Shown here in pieces: positions 32,996 to 41,589 of a stretch of 45,426 bases of DNA. This DNA comes from an uncultured Aquimarina sp. GTDB taxonomy: Bacteria; Bacteroidota; Bacteroidia; Flavobacteriales; Flavobacteriaceae. The stretch spans positions 1-45,426 of the forward strand of contig CANLRN010000030.1 of assembly GCA_947493495.1 (NCBI GenBank), read 5' to 3'. The first letter of the stretch is position 1; every line of letters begins with the position of its first letter. The notes under the pieces are model-generated. The model searched no databases. It saw only the letters and a program-made list of their open reading frames with translations, and had not been told where the DNA came from. Made by a program: the position numbers and the translations under genes.

Positions 32996-33913
32996 CTATG
33001 TAGACCTTTGTCTTTTTATTTTTTTTATATTTTTAAATATTCCATTTAATACTACAGTTCCAAGTATAATAAGAGCTCCATAATAAAATTCAGAGTTCAT
33101 TTTTTCTGTATCTCCAAAAATAAAAAATGCTAATATGATACCATATACAGGTTCTAGATTAATGGTAAGCATTACCGTGTAAGGACTTAAGTATTTCATC
33201 ACTTGTACAGAGCCAATAAATGCGTATGCTGTACAAAAAGAAGCTAAAATAAAAAGGAACAGCCAATCCATCAATGATAATTGAAAAAAATCAGTAGAAA
33301 ATCCATCCGCCTCTTTTCCAAAAAATGTAACTACTAACAAATATATACTTACAAAACCTACCCCACTTAATAACTCATAAAATGAAATTATTGAAGAATC
33401 ATAATATTGTGTAACTTTTCCATTAATTAATGAAAATATAGAAGAAAGGAATGCAGAGAATATTGCATATATAATCCCTAATGTATAACTCCCTTCTGCA
33501 TTAAAAATAATAGATAACCCAATAATTACCAGTACTCCAAAAAAAACTTCATACCCAACTAATTTTCTTTTGTAAAAAATTGGCTCTAAAATAGATGTAA
33601 AAAAAGCTCCTATCGATAATACCGACAGAGTAATTGATATAGTAGACACCTTAATTGCAGCAAAAAAAGTGATCCAATGTAATGCAATAATAAATCCTGC
33701 TATACTTAGTGTAATCAGCAATTTTTTGGATATCTGTAACGGAATTTTCTTAAACTTGATATACAGCCATATAAGTCCAGATGCCATCAACATTCTGTAC
33801 CAAACTAATGGAAGCGCATCGATAGTTATCAATTCTCCTAGAATGGCAGTAAATCCCCATATAAATACTATAAAGTGGAGATGGAAGTAATTCTTTAGTT
33901 TAGCGCTTGGCAT
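32996..33913 (-). CDS. EamA/DMT-family transporter
   Basis: A 305-residue inner-membrane protein with about 10 hydrophobic helices in two five-helix halves, as in the drug/metabolite transporter superfamily. The first half opens with H-F-I-V-F-I-W-G-F-T-A-I-L-G, and the second repeats I-I-Y-A-I-F-S-A-F-L-S-S-I-F and E-P-V-Y-G-I-I-L-A-F. It ends in a Lys/Arg-rich tail. The substrate is unknown. Its start overlaps the end of the LptG-like gene by 14 bp, making it the last gene of the tgt-lptG-eamA operon. Confidence 0.88.
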   Translation of the reverse strand: MPSAKLKNYFHLHFIVFIWGFTAILGELITIDALPLVWYRMLMASGLIWLYIKFKKIPLQISKKLLITLSIAGFIIALHWITFFAAIKVSTISITLSVLSIGAFFTSILEPIFYKRKLVGYEVFFGVLVIIGLSIIFNAEGSYTLGIIYAIFSAFLSSIFSLINGKVTQYYDSSIISFYELLSGVGFVSIYLLVVTFFGKEADGFSTDFFQLSLMDWLFLFILASFCTAYAFIGSVQVMKYLSPYTVMLTINLEPVYGIILAFFIFGDTEKMNSEFYYGALIILGTVVLNGIFKNIKKIKRQRST

Positions 33914-34976
33914 TGTACAACAAATAAATGGCTAATATCCCAAATGCTATATTAGGAAACCAAACAGCTATTAGTGGAGGGAAATCAGATTGCTTAGCCA
34001 TCGTTCCCAATACTTTATCAAAGAAAATAAAAATAAAAGCTAATGAGATTCCTATCGCTAAATTGATTCCCATCCCTCCTCTTCTTTTAATAGACGATAC
34101 TGCTACTCCAATTATAGTAAGAATAAATGCAGAAATAGGAATACTCCATCTCTTATATGCAACAACTTTATATCTATTGATATCAGAAGACCCTCTTTTG
34201 GTTTCTTTTTCTATAAAAGTATTTAATTGTGCATAATCAAGCGTTTCTGCCACATAAGATACAGGAGTAAATTCATCTATATTAAATGGTAGTATTGTAT
34301 CTTTTTCACGTGCGGTTTCTATGATATCCTTATTTTCGAGTACAGAACGTTGTACAAAATCTCTTAATTCATAAATACTATCTTTTTCTATAAATGTAAT
34401 TTTTTTTGCAGAGATTTTGGTGACCAATGTATTCCCATTAAAATATTCTAATGTAAAGTTAGTAGCAGATTTTTTAAGTGGTTTAAAATCATTTGCATAT
34501 AAAAATATACTATCATTAAGCTGTCGATACACATTTCTAGTATCTTGTACTTTTTGATGTTTTTTAAGATAAGAATACTTAAACTCATTAAACCCTTGAC
34601 TTGCCTTGGGTGCTAAAAATAACCCCATGGCTAATGCACCAACACAAATCAAAATTGCTCCAATCATATAAGGTCTTAAAAATCTCCAAAAAGAAACTCC
34701 TGAGCTTAAAAAAGCTATAATTTCTGTTTTATTAGCCAACTTAGAGGTGAACCATATTACCGATAAAAACACAAAAAGAGGGAATAATAAATTGGCAAAA
34801 TATACTGTAAAATCCATATAATACCCTACGACTGCGGCAAAAGGGACTTTATGTTCTAAAATATTATCAATTTTTTCAGAAAGATCAACAATAATACCTA
34901 TAGGAATAAATAGGAGAATCATCATAAAAAATGTTCCTAAATATCTCTTAAGTATGTACCAATCAAGTATTTTCAA
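33900..34976 (-). CDS. lptG: LptF/LptG-family LPS export permease
   Basis: A 358-residue inner-membrane protein of the YjgP/YjgQ family, with three helices near the N-terminus (L-K-R-Y-L-G-T-F-F-M-M-I-L-L opening), a periplasmic beta-jellyroll middle (about 135-260) and three helices at the C-terminus. These permeases work with LptB to extract lipopolysaccharide and pass it to the LptC/LptA bridge. LptF and LptG are hard to separate by sequence; LptG is preferred because the linkage to tgt fits. The gene starts 1 bp after the tgt stop. Confidence 0.85.
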   Translation of the reverse strand: MKILDWYILKRYLGTFFMMILLFIPIGIIVDLSEKIDNILEHKVPFAAVVGYYMDFTVYFANLLFPLFVFLSVIWFTSKLANKTEIIAFLSSGVSFWRFLRPYMIGAILICVGALAMGLFLAPKASQGFNEFKYSYLKKHQKVQDTRNVYRQLNDSIFLYANDFKPLKKSATNFTLEYFNGNTLVTKISAKKITFIEKDSIYELRDFVQRSVLENKDIIETAREKDTILPFNIDEFTPVSYVAETLDYAQLNTFIEKETKRGSSDINRYKVVAYKRWSIPISAFILTIIGVAVSSIKRRGGMGINLAIGISLAFIFIFFDKVLGTMAKQSDFPPLIAVWFPNIAFGILAIYLLYNAKR

Positions 34977-34977
34977 A

Positions 34978-36108
34978 TTATAATCTTTTATCCATTTGCT
35001 TAACCATCATATTTTTCCAAGTAGAAAAATCTCCAGCTAAGATATGTTTTCTAGCTTCACGAACCAACCACAAGTAGAAACCCAAATTATGTATAGTGGC
35101 AATTTGTTTGCCTAACAATTCATTCACCGAAAAAAGATGTTTTAGATATGCCTTAGAATATTCTGTATCTACAAAAGTAATACCCATCTCATCAATGGGA
35201 GAAAAATCATCTTTCCACTTTTTATTCTTCATATTAATAGTTCCATGGGCAGTAAACAACATTCCATTACGAGCATTTCTAGTAGGCATTACACAATCAA
35301 ACATATCGATACCTAATGCGATATTTTCTAGAATATTAATAGGAGTACCTACTCCCATCAAATATCTAGGCTTCTCTTCTGGTAAAATCTCTGTTACTAG
35401 CTCGGTCATAGCATACATTTCTTCTGCTGGTTCTCCTACCGATAATCCTCCTATTGCATTTCCTTCGGCTCCAACATTGGCAATATACTCTGCAGATTGT
35501 TTTCGCAATTCTTTATAAGTACTGCCTTGTACTATCGGAAAAAAAGTCTGTTCATATCCATATGTAACCGGTATTTTTTCTAAATGTTGCATACATCGAT
35601 CTAACCATCTGTGTGTCATATGCATGCTTCTTTTGGCATATTGATAATCGCAGGGATAAGGAGTACACTCATCAAATGCCATAATGATATCAGCTCCAAT
35701 AGTACGCTGTATTTCCATAACATTTTCTGGTGTAAATACATGATATGATCCATCGATATGGGACTTAAACTTAACACCTTCTTCTTTGATTTTGCGATTA
35801 GCTGACAAAGAATATACCTGATATCCTCCACTATCAGTAAGGATATTCCGATCCCAATTCATGAACTTATGTAATCCTCCAGCTTTTTCTAAAATTTGAG
35901 TCTGCGGTCTTAGGTATAAATGATATGTATTTCCTAAGATAATATCTGGATTAATATCATTTTTTAATTCTCGCTGATGTACTCCTTTTACGGTAGCAAC
36001 AGTTCCAACGGGCATAAAAATAGGAGTTTCTATAACACCGTGATCGGTTGTTATTTTTCCTGCTCTTGCTTTGCTCTGAGTGTCAGTGGATAATAGATCA
36101 AATTGCAT
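34978..36108 (-). CDS. tgt: tRNA-guanine transglycosylase, zinc-Cys motif absent
   Basis: A 376-residue enzyme that swaps guanine-34 for preQ1 in tRNAs with GUN anticodons. Catalytic and binding segments are present: D-S-G-G-Y-Q-V-Y-S-L, M-A-F-D-E-C-T-P-Y-P, G-G-L-S-V-G-E-P, M-G-V-G-T-P, and F-D-C-V-M-P-T-R-N-A-R-N-G. The usual zinc site C-x-C-x-x-C before Y-S-R-A-Y-L-x-H-L is not there: the segment reads M-G-I-T-F-V-D-T-E-Y-S-K-A-Y-L-K-H-L, although the later His in I-H-N-L is kept. It is the first gene of the tgt-lptG-eamA operon, with a TATATTTG -7 element just upstream. Confidence 0.93.
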   Translation of the reverse strand: MQFDLLSTDTQSKARAGKITTDHGVIETPIFMPVGTVATVKGVHQRELKNDINPDIILGNTYHLYLRPQTQILEKAGGLHKFMNWDRNILTDSGGYQVYSLSANRKIKEEGVKFKSHIDGSYHVFTPENVMEIQRTIGADIIMAFDECTPYPCDYQYAKRSMHMTHRWLDRCMQHLEKIPVTYGYEQTFFPIVQGSTYKELRKQSAEYIANVGAEGNAIGGLSVGEPAEEMYAMTELVTEILPEEKPRYLMGVGTPINILENIALGIDMFDCVMPTRNARNGMLFTAHGTINMKNKKWKDDFSPIDEMGITFVDTEYSKAYLKHLFSVNELLGKQIATIHNLGFYLWLVREARKHILAGDFSTWKNMMVKQMDKRL

Positions 36109-36128
36109 ATATTTTATTTCGTAGAGCG

Positions 36129-36136
36129 CAAATATA
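36129..36136 (-). promoter_or_regulatory. tgt operon -7 element
   Basis: TATATTTG on the minus strand, 21 bp before the tgt start. No TTG is found at the expected -33 distance. Confidence 0.5.
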
Positions 36137-36223
36137 ATTAATAAATACCCTTTCGTTAACTATCCATTTTCAAAAACTTTTGTTATTAACAGTAATATCT
36201 TAATTAAAAGGCGATCAGACATT

Positions 36224-36253
36224 TTGCTACCGCAATCAAAACCATTATTTTTG
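36224..36253 (+). promoter_or_regulatory. transketolase promoter (Bacteroidota sigma-A type)
   Basis: TTG (36224-36226), 19 bases, then TATTTTTG (36246-36253): an exact fit to TTG-N19-TAnnTTTG, 31 bp upstream of the start codon. Confidence 0.8.
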
Positions 36254-36284
36254 CGCCTTAATAATTATCCTAATTAGCATCATA

Positions 36285-37130
36285 ATGTCGAAAACACAAC
36301 AATTAGAAGATTTTGTTACGCAAGTCCGCAGAGATATTTTACGACAAGTACACAAAGTAAACTCAGGACATCCAGGAGGTTCTCTAGGGTGTACCGAATT
36401 TTTTGTCGCTCTATATCAAAAAATACTCGACAGAAAAGATGGTTTTGATATGGATGGCATTGGAGAAGATCTTTTCTTCTTATCCAATGGACACATATCG
36501 CCTGTTTATTATAGCGTATTAGCAAGAAGCGGTTATTTTCCTGTAGAAGAATTAAACACCTTTAGATTAATCAATAGTAGGCTTCAGGGACATCCTACTA
36601 CACATGAAGGACTGCCAGGCATACGTATTGCATCTGGATCATTAGGTCAAGGAATGTCTGTAGCCATTGGTGCTGCTCAGGCAAAAAAACTAAATAATGA
36701 TGACCATCTTGTATATAGCCTTCACGGGGATGGGGAATTACAAGAAGGGCAAATCTGGGAAGCTGCCATGTATGCTTCCGGGAAAAAAGTAGACAATCTT
36801 ATTTCTACAATAGACCTTAATGGACAGCAAATCGATGGTTCTACAGATGATGTATTACCATTAGGTAGTTTAAGAGCAAAGTTCGAAGCGTTTGGGTGGG
36901 ATGTGTTAGAAATCAAAGAAGGAAATAATATTACTGCTGTAATTGATGGTCTTACAGAAGCCAAGACTAGAACGGGCAAAGGAAAACCAGTATGTATATT
37001 AATGCATACAGTAATGGGACATGGGGTAGATTTTATGATGCATACACATGCGTGGCATGGTAAAGCTCCTAATGATGAGCAATTAGAGATAGGTTTGGCT
37101 CAAAACCCAGAAACACTAGGCGATTATTAA
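36285..37130 (+). CDS. transketolase, N-terminal (TPP-binding) subunit
   Basis: A 281-residue half-transketolase. It holds the thiamine-diphosphate domain: G-H-P-G-G at 28-32, the G-D-G-E-L-Q-E-G-Q-I-W-E-A motif from 148, and N-x-x-Q-I-D-G. The C-terminal half is a separate gene 110 bp downstream. In the pentose phosphate pathway the two chains together move two-carbon units between sugar phosphates. Splitting of transketolase into two genes is known in Bacteroidota, archaea and some Firmicutes, so this is not a frameshift. Clear promoter upstream. Confidence 0.93.
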   Translation: MSKTQQLEDFVTQVRRDILRQVHKVNSGHPGGSLGCTEFFVALYQKILDRKDGFDMDGIGEDLFFLSNGHISPVYYSVLARSGYFPVEELNTFRLINSRLQGHPTTHEGLPGIRIASGSLGQGMSVAIGAAQAKKLNNDDHLVYSLHGDGELQEGQIWEAAMYASGKKVDNLISTIDLNGQQIDGSTDDVLPLGSLRAKFEAFGWDVLEIKEGNNITAVIDGLTEAKTRTGKGKPVCILMHTVMGHGVDFMMHTHAWHGKAPNDEQLEIGLAQNPETLGDY

Positions 37131-37240
37131 TATTCTCTCTACATCTCTTCAAAAAAGAACGAATTTTAAACTATCAATAAAAAATTAACTTTATAAAATA
37201 TCACCCATTAAAACCCTATAATTAAGAGTTGGGGAGGCTT

Positions 37241-38194
37241 ATGAAAAAATATATAGATACAGGAAAAAAAGACACTCGTTCAGGTTTTGGCGCTGGTCTT
37301 GAAGAACTAGGAAAAACGAATGAAAATGTAGTAGCCTTATGTGCTGACCTCATAGGATCTCTAAAAATGGATGCTTTTATTGCCAATAATCCTGATCGTT
37401 TTTTTCAGATCGGAATTGCAGAAGCAAATATGATGGGGATTGCTGCTGGTATGACCATTGGTGGTAAAATCCCATTCACGGGTACCTTTGCTAACTTTTC
37501 TACGGGTCGCGTGTATGATCAAATCCGTCAATCTATTGCATACAGCAGTAAAAATGTAAAAATTTGTGCTTCACATGCTGGTGTTACTTTAGGTGAAGAT
37601 GGAGCGACACACCAAATTCTGGAAGACATCGGTTTAATGAAAATGCTACCAGGAATGGTTGTAATTAACCCTTGCGACTATAATCAAACTAAAGCTGCTA
37701 CTATTGCAATAGCAGATTATGAGGGTCCAGTTTATTTACGTTTTGGTAGACCTAAAGTAGCTAACTTTACTCCAGAAGATCAAAAATTTGAAATAGGCAA
37801 AGCTGTTCATCTACAAGAAGGAACTGATGTTACCATTGTAGCGACAGGCCATTTAGTATGGGAAGCACTCATTGCTAGCGAAACCCTACAAGAACAAGGT
37901 ATCAATGCAGAGGTTATTAATATCCATACCATAAAACCTCTTGATCATGAGGCTATCATAAATTCGGTAAAAAAGACTGGATGCATTGTAACAGCCGAAG
38001 AACATAACTTCTTAGGAGGTTTAGGGGAAAGTGTTTCTAGAGTCTTAGGTTTACACCATCCTACACCACAAGAATTTATTGCAACCAATGATACTTTTGG
38101 AGAAAGTGGAACTCCTGATCAATTACTAGAAAAATATGGATTAAATGCCAATGCTATCACTCAAGCAGTATTAAAAGTTATTCAAAGAAAATAA
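37241..38194 (+). CDS. transketolase, C-terminal subunit
   Basis: A 317-residue partner chain with the pyrimidine-binding domain (G-I-A-E-A-N-M-M-G-I-A-A-G, which includes the TPP-contacting Glu; S-H-A-G-V-T-L-G-E-D-G-A-T-H-Q) and the C-terminal transketolase domain (G-C-I-V-T-A-E-E-H-N, G-G-L-G-E-S-V). The ATG at 37241 was chosen. A TTG 12 bp upstream is in frame, but it overlaps GGGGAGG (37231-37237), an unusually good Shine-Dalgarno sequence for this phylum, correctly placed for the ATG. The terminator at 38221 closes the operon. Confidence 0.93.
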   Translation: MKKYIDTGKKDTRSGFGAGLEELGKTNENVVALCADLIGSLKMDAFIANNPDRFFQIGIAEANMMGIAAGMTIGGKIPFTGTFANFSTGRVYDQIRQSIAYSSKNVKICASHAGVTLGEDGATHQILEDIGLMKMLPGMVVINPCDYNQTKAATIAIADYEGPVYLRFGRPKVANFTPEDQKFEIGKAVHLQEGTDVTIVATGHLVWEALIASETLQEQGINAEVINIHTIKPLDHEAIINSVKKTGCIVTAEEHNFLGGLGESVSRVLGLHHPTPQEFIATNDTFGESGTPDQLLEKYGLNANAITQAVLKVIQRK

Positions 38195-38220
38195 TACCAA
38201 GTACTTTACTAGAAAAATCA

Positions 38221-38254
38221 AGCCTCAATACAACTTAAGTAGAGGCTTTTTTTA
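38221..38254 (+). terminator. transketolase operon terminator
   Basis: A 7-bp stem AAGCCTC / GAGGCTT with a 15-base loop, followed by a T run. Confidence 0.75.
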
Positions 38255-38350
38255 TGAATTTTAGAATAAAAAGTAGATTTATACGTTATTTGTTATGCCA
38301 ACCGAATACTAAAGATTCACTATTTATTCATCTATTAAAAATCATTCACA

Positions 38351-38968
38351 ATGAAACACGTATTCGTATTTTTACTTCTTATCAGTTCATGTAGTATCAC
38401 AGCCCAGAATAAAAGAGTCACTTTCGGAGTTAAAGCTGGTCTTAATTATGGAGATAATGGAAAAATTGAATTTACAGACATCACCAATGCTGGTGAAAAT
38501 ATACTATCTGAAAATGCTGATGGTCGAGTGGGATATCATATAGGTCTATTTCTTAGAGGAAAAATTACTGATAATCTATATATCAAACCAGAATTACAGT
38601 ATACACAAAATAATAGTTCTTATTCTTTTGACAATAGAAAACTTGATTATGATATCAAAAAAATAGACGCACCCATTCTCATAGGTGTATCTTTATTAGG
38701 CCCCCTTCATGTTTTTGGCGGTCCTTCATTACAATATATTGTAGAAAATGATCTAGAAGATGTACGACTGGGAAATGTGAAAAATGAATTTACTGTCGGT
38801 GTACAATTTGGTGCTGGTGTACAACTAGGACGACTGAATGCAGATATCCGATACGAATTAGGAATTAGTGATAATCAGGCACAAAGTATTGGTGATAATA
38901 CTGGTCAGACCATTCGAGTAGATACTAGGCCTAATCAACTTATTCTAAGTGTAGGCATAGATTTATAA
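38351..38968 (+). CDS. small outer-membrane beta-barrel protein (PorT-like)
   Basis: A 205-residue protein with a signal peptide (cleavage after S-I-T-A-Q, residue 19). The mature part alternates hydrophobic and polar residues as in an 8-stranded barrel: T-F-G-V-K-A-G-L-N-Y-G at the start, Y-I-K-P-E-L-Q-Y-T-Q in the middle, G-V-Q-F-G-A-G-V-Q-L-G-R-L-N-A-D-I-R-Y-E and a terminal strand L-I-L-S-V-G-I-D-L. This is the outer-membrane beta-barrel / PorT-like class, very common in Bacteroidota. Specific role unknown; single-gene unit with its own terminator. Confidence 0.85.
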   Translation: MKHVFVFLLLISSCSITAQNKRVTFGVKAGLNYGDNGKIEFTDITNAGENILSENADGRVGYHIGLFLRGKITDNLYIKPELQYTQNNSSYSFDNRKLDYDIKKIDAPILIGVSLLGPLHVFGGPSLQYIVENDLEDVRLGNVKNEFTVGVQFGAGVQLGRLNADIRYELGISDNQAQSIGDNTGQTIRVDTRPNQLILSVGIDL

Positions 38969-38999
38969 TACTATTCTTTATTCTTTATTACAGTTTAAG

Positions 39000-39044
39000 A
39001 CTATCAGAAAAATACTAGTGTATTCTTTCTGATAGTTTTTTTTT
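39000..39044 (+). terminator. terminator between beta-barrel gene and FKBP lipoprotein
   Basis: An 11-bp stem ACTATCAGAAA / TTTCTGATAGT with a 15-base loop and a T8 tail on the plus strand. The tail runs up to the stop codon of the convergent gene. Confidence 0.8.
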
Positions 39045-40275
39045 AATTTGTATCATTTCTAGATGCTGTACTATCACTATCTAAATAATTAGGTATGCCA
39101 TCCCCATCAGAATCGTCATTAGTAGGATCCCCATCTCCAATATCATTAGTAGGATCTCCATCTCCATCTCTATCTACAGCTAAATCGGTATCTGGCTCTA
39201 AATCCTCATCTATTGTTGGAATACCGTCATTATCATCATCTGCATCAAAATAATTAGGCACTGTATCCATATCTGTATCATCGTCAAGGTCTATAAGAGA
39301 TCGATCGCCATCTAGATCTTCTAGATAAGAAGGAATGCCATCATTATCGTGATCGGCTTCATTAACACCATATAATTGAATACTAAATATCAGTGCTTTG
39401 TATGCACCAATACCTGTCCCTGGAGGAGGATTATCAAAATATGCCAATCCAGAAGGGATAAAAATAGTAATGTTTCCAAAATCCATATTATAATTTACCG
39501 TACCATCATTAGGATCTGGTACTGTAAAACCTGATGCGCCTCTAAGATCAACTAGAGCTTCTCTCCAACCATCAATGACTGATATCTGATCAAGCCATAG
39601 TGGTCTATCCCGATTATCAAATACCCTCCTATTAACATTATTATTATCTACAGGATCACTATCGTCGATTATCCCATCACCATCAGAATCTGGCTTTCCT
39701 TCATTACTCATAGTATCTACATCTGCACTATCTCTAATCCCATCTTCATCCGTATCTACACGAGTTACATCTTCATTATTCACCTTATCTACATCCTCTT
39801 CCCCATCACCATCTGCATCTACATCTGCAACATTTGGAATTCCATCGCCATCTTCATCTAAGTTTTCATAAAACTGTTCTCCTCTATAGGTTACAAGGGT
39901 AGAATCGGCAAATGTTGGCTGCTGTTCTGTAACTACTCCTTCATTAAACTTAAGCATATAGATTGTATAATCTACATCATTTCTGGTGATTACTTTCTCT
40001 GTAATTAATCCAGAATCCCAAATAGAAGTTTGCATACTATTATCGCCAGCAATAGTATCTAGTTGTACTATCTGATAATCAGGATTAGCAGGATTATCTA
40101 TTAGGGTAAAAAAATGTGTTTCTAGATACTCTTGGATAAGTGGATCTTCATTCATCTGCTGTTCTGCTCTATCTCTAGGTGGTACTCGCACTGCTTCATC
40201 ATCATCGTCATTACTACACGCATATAATGTTGCTATTATCATACTCGTAGCAAAAATATACTTTCTTACATTCAT
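39043..40275 (-). CDS. FKBP-type isomerase lipoprotein interrupted and tailed by Asp-rich calcium-binding-type repeats
   Basis: A 410-residue lipoprotein from the ATG at 40275 (lipobox L-Y-A-C, C20; an upstream start at 40350 would bury the signal sequence). FKBP segments are split: L-V-T-Y-R-G-E-Q-F-Y-E-N-L (127-139) is followed by about 78 residues of D-x-D-x-D-G thrombospondin-3-like repeats. The FKBP fold then resumes at about 217 (V-F-D-N, V-I-D-G-W-R-E-A-L, I-F-I-P-S-G-L-A-Y-F, A-L-I-F-S-I-Q-L). A second Asp-rich repeat run fills 306-402. Asp-rich repeats of this kind bind calcium in other proteins. Expected role: envelope folding helper that depends on, or is stiffened by, calcium (inference). 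Confidence 0.85.
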   Translation of the reverse strand: MNVRKYIFATSMIIATLYACSNDDDDEAVRVPPRDRAEQQMNEDPLIQEYLETHFFTLIDNPANPDYQIVQLDTIAGDNSMQTSIWDSGLITEKVITRNDVDYTIYMLKFNEGVVTEQQPTFADSTLVTYRGEQFYENLDEDGDGIPNVADVDADGDGEEDVDKVNNEDVTRVDTDEDGIRDSADVDTMSNEGKPDSDGDGIIDDSDPVDNNNVNRRVFDNRDRPLWLDQISVIDGWREALVDLRGASGFTVPDPNDGTVNYNMDFGNITIFIPSGLAYFDNPPPGTGIGAYKALIFSIQLYGVNEADHDNDGIPSYLEDLDGDRSLIDLDDDTDMDTVPNYFDADDDNDGIPTIDEDLEPDTDLAVDRDGDGDPTNDIGDGDPTNDDSDGDGIPNYLDSDSTASRNDTN

Positions 40276-40314
40276 CTGTTTGCATTTTTGATGCCGCAAG
40301 ATACAATTTTCTTG

Positions 40315-40322
40315 TACTTTTG
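40315..40322 (+). promoter_or_regulatory. -7 element for the S4-domain gene
   Basis: TACTTTTG fits TAnnTTTG and lies 43 bp upstream of the start at 40366. No TTG at the usual -33 spacing was found. Confidence 0.4.
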
Positions 40323-40365
40323 TTTTATAATTTATATAGATAAAACGCATTTTTTAAACTTTTTT

Positions 40366-40755
40366 ATGAGAGTTGATAAATATTTATGGTGTATTCGATA
40401 TTACAAGACTAGAAGTATCGCCACTAGAGCTTGTAAAGAAGGTAAAGTACGAGTAAACGGAGATCTTATCAAACCCTCTAGAGAGGTATATCCTACGGAT
40501 ACTATTACACTACGCAAAAATCAAGTCAATTATGAACTTATAGTTCTAGATACACCAAAAAGTCGACTAGGTGCTAAACTAGTCGATATCTATCGTAAAG
40601 ACACTACTCCTAAAGAAGCGTTGCAAAAATTAGATCTTTTAAAATATTCCAAAGATTATTATAGAAAAAAAGGAACTGGAAGACCTACCAAAAAAGATCG
40701 AAGAGAAATTGATGATTGGTATGATAGCCCTACTGATATAGATGATGAAGAATGA
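40366..40755 (+). CDS. S4-domain RNA-binding protein, Hsp15-like
   Basis: A 129-residue protein. Residues 1-65 form an S4 domain of the Hsp15/HslR type (M-R-V-D-K-Y-L-W, K-T-R-S-I-A-T-R-A-C, G-K-V-R-V-N-G). A basic segment with G-R-P-T-K-K-D-R-R-E follows, then an acidic tail (D-D-E-E). E. coli Hsp15 binds stalled 50S subunits carrying nascent chains; the same role here is inferred. The ATG at 40366 was chosen because the upstream frame from 40288 lies in the promoter and is hydrophobic nonsense. Divergent from the FKBP lipoprotein. Confidence 0.9.
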   Translation: MRVDKYLWCIRYYKTRSIATRACKEGKVRVNGDLIKPSREVYPTDTITLRKNQVNYELIVLDTPKSRLGAKLVDIYRKDTTPKEALQKLDLLKYSKDYYRKKGTGRPTKKDRREIDDWYDSPTDIDDEE

Positions 40756-41088
40756 GCTAATACCATTTATTTTAGTTAAGATGTCTGCTACACTATTTAT
40801 GTTATATAATATATTCTATTTATAATAAACTCATCTTGAGTAGTGATTTTCAATCGAACAGTTTAGTTTTTTGTGCTATAATGAGGTTGTTGTTTTCTGC
40901 TTAGTCTTAGCTATGGACGAAAAAACAATAAAAGCTGTCTGCTGCCAAGTAGATTAAAATGTAAAATATGAATTTTGTAGCTCTAAGCAGTATTCTTGAT
41001 AAGAGTTCTGTAAGTAAATTAAAAAGTATGAACTATAATCAGCACTGTTTTATATCTTTGAAAGTGTAAAAAATAATGAATTCATACT
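40756..41088. other. 333-bp spacer upstream of the phosphoribosyltransferase gene
   Basis: AT-rich, with no coding sequence recognised. A loose inverted repeat (GTTTTTTGTGCTATA near 40866 against TAGCTATGGACGAAAAAAC near 40909) may form a stem. TATCTTTG at 41053-41060 is a possible -7 element for the downstream gene, with no good -33. Confidence 0.4.
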
Positions 41089-41589
41089 ATGCAAGCTACA
41101 GATAATATTATTCTTACTCACGAACAGATTCAGCATAAAATCAAGCGTATCGCATATCAAATTTATGAAACAAACGTAGAGGAGAAAGAAATTATTATCG
41201 CTGGTATTGCGCAAAATGGATATGTATTCGCGCAACGTTTAAAGGACATTTTAGAGGAGATTTCTGATATTAAAATCACATTATGTGAAGTAACTATGGA
41301 CAAATCTTCTCCTCAAAACACTGTAAAGACATCTATTTCGCCATCTATGTATAAAAATAAATCATTAGTATTGGCAGATGATGTGCTTAATTCTGGAACT
41401 GCACTTGTATATGGGGTAAAACACTTTCTGGATGTACCTTTGATTCGTTTTAAGACTGCTGTTTTAGTTAATCGTAATCACAAGAAATTTCCTGTAAAAG
41501 CAGATTTTAAAGGAATTTCTTTATCTACTTCTTTACACGAACACGTGAATGTTACTTTTGGAAAAAAAGATGTAGCAGTATTAGAATAA
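41089..41589 (+). CDS. phosphoribosyltransferase-family protein (PyrR-like)
   Basis: A 166-residue type I phosphoribosyltransferase fold. The PRPP-binding loop V-L-A-D-D-V-L-N-S-G-T-A is at 94-105, with V-L-V-N-R-N-H-K-K-F-P following. The flanking pattern is close to PyrR or hypoxanthine-type enzymes, but the substrate cannot be fixed from these motifs. Its last 9 bp overlap the end of the convergent aroK gene. Confidence 0.85.
   Translation: MQATDNIILTHEQIQHKIKRIAYQIYETNVEEKEIIIAGIAQNGYVFAQRLKDILEEISDIKITLCEVTMDKSSPQNTVKTSISPSMYKNKSLVLADDVLNSGTALVYGVKHFLDVPLIRFKTAVLVNRNHKKFPVKADFKGISLSTSLHEHVNVTFGKKDVAVLE

Noticed and set aside
36285..38194. Transketolase as a frameshifted single gene
   Set aside because: Two half genes with 110 bp between them and a ribosome binding site before the second are the normal split form in this phylum.
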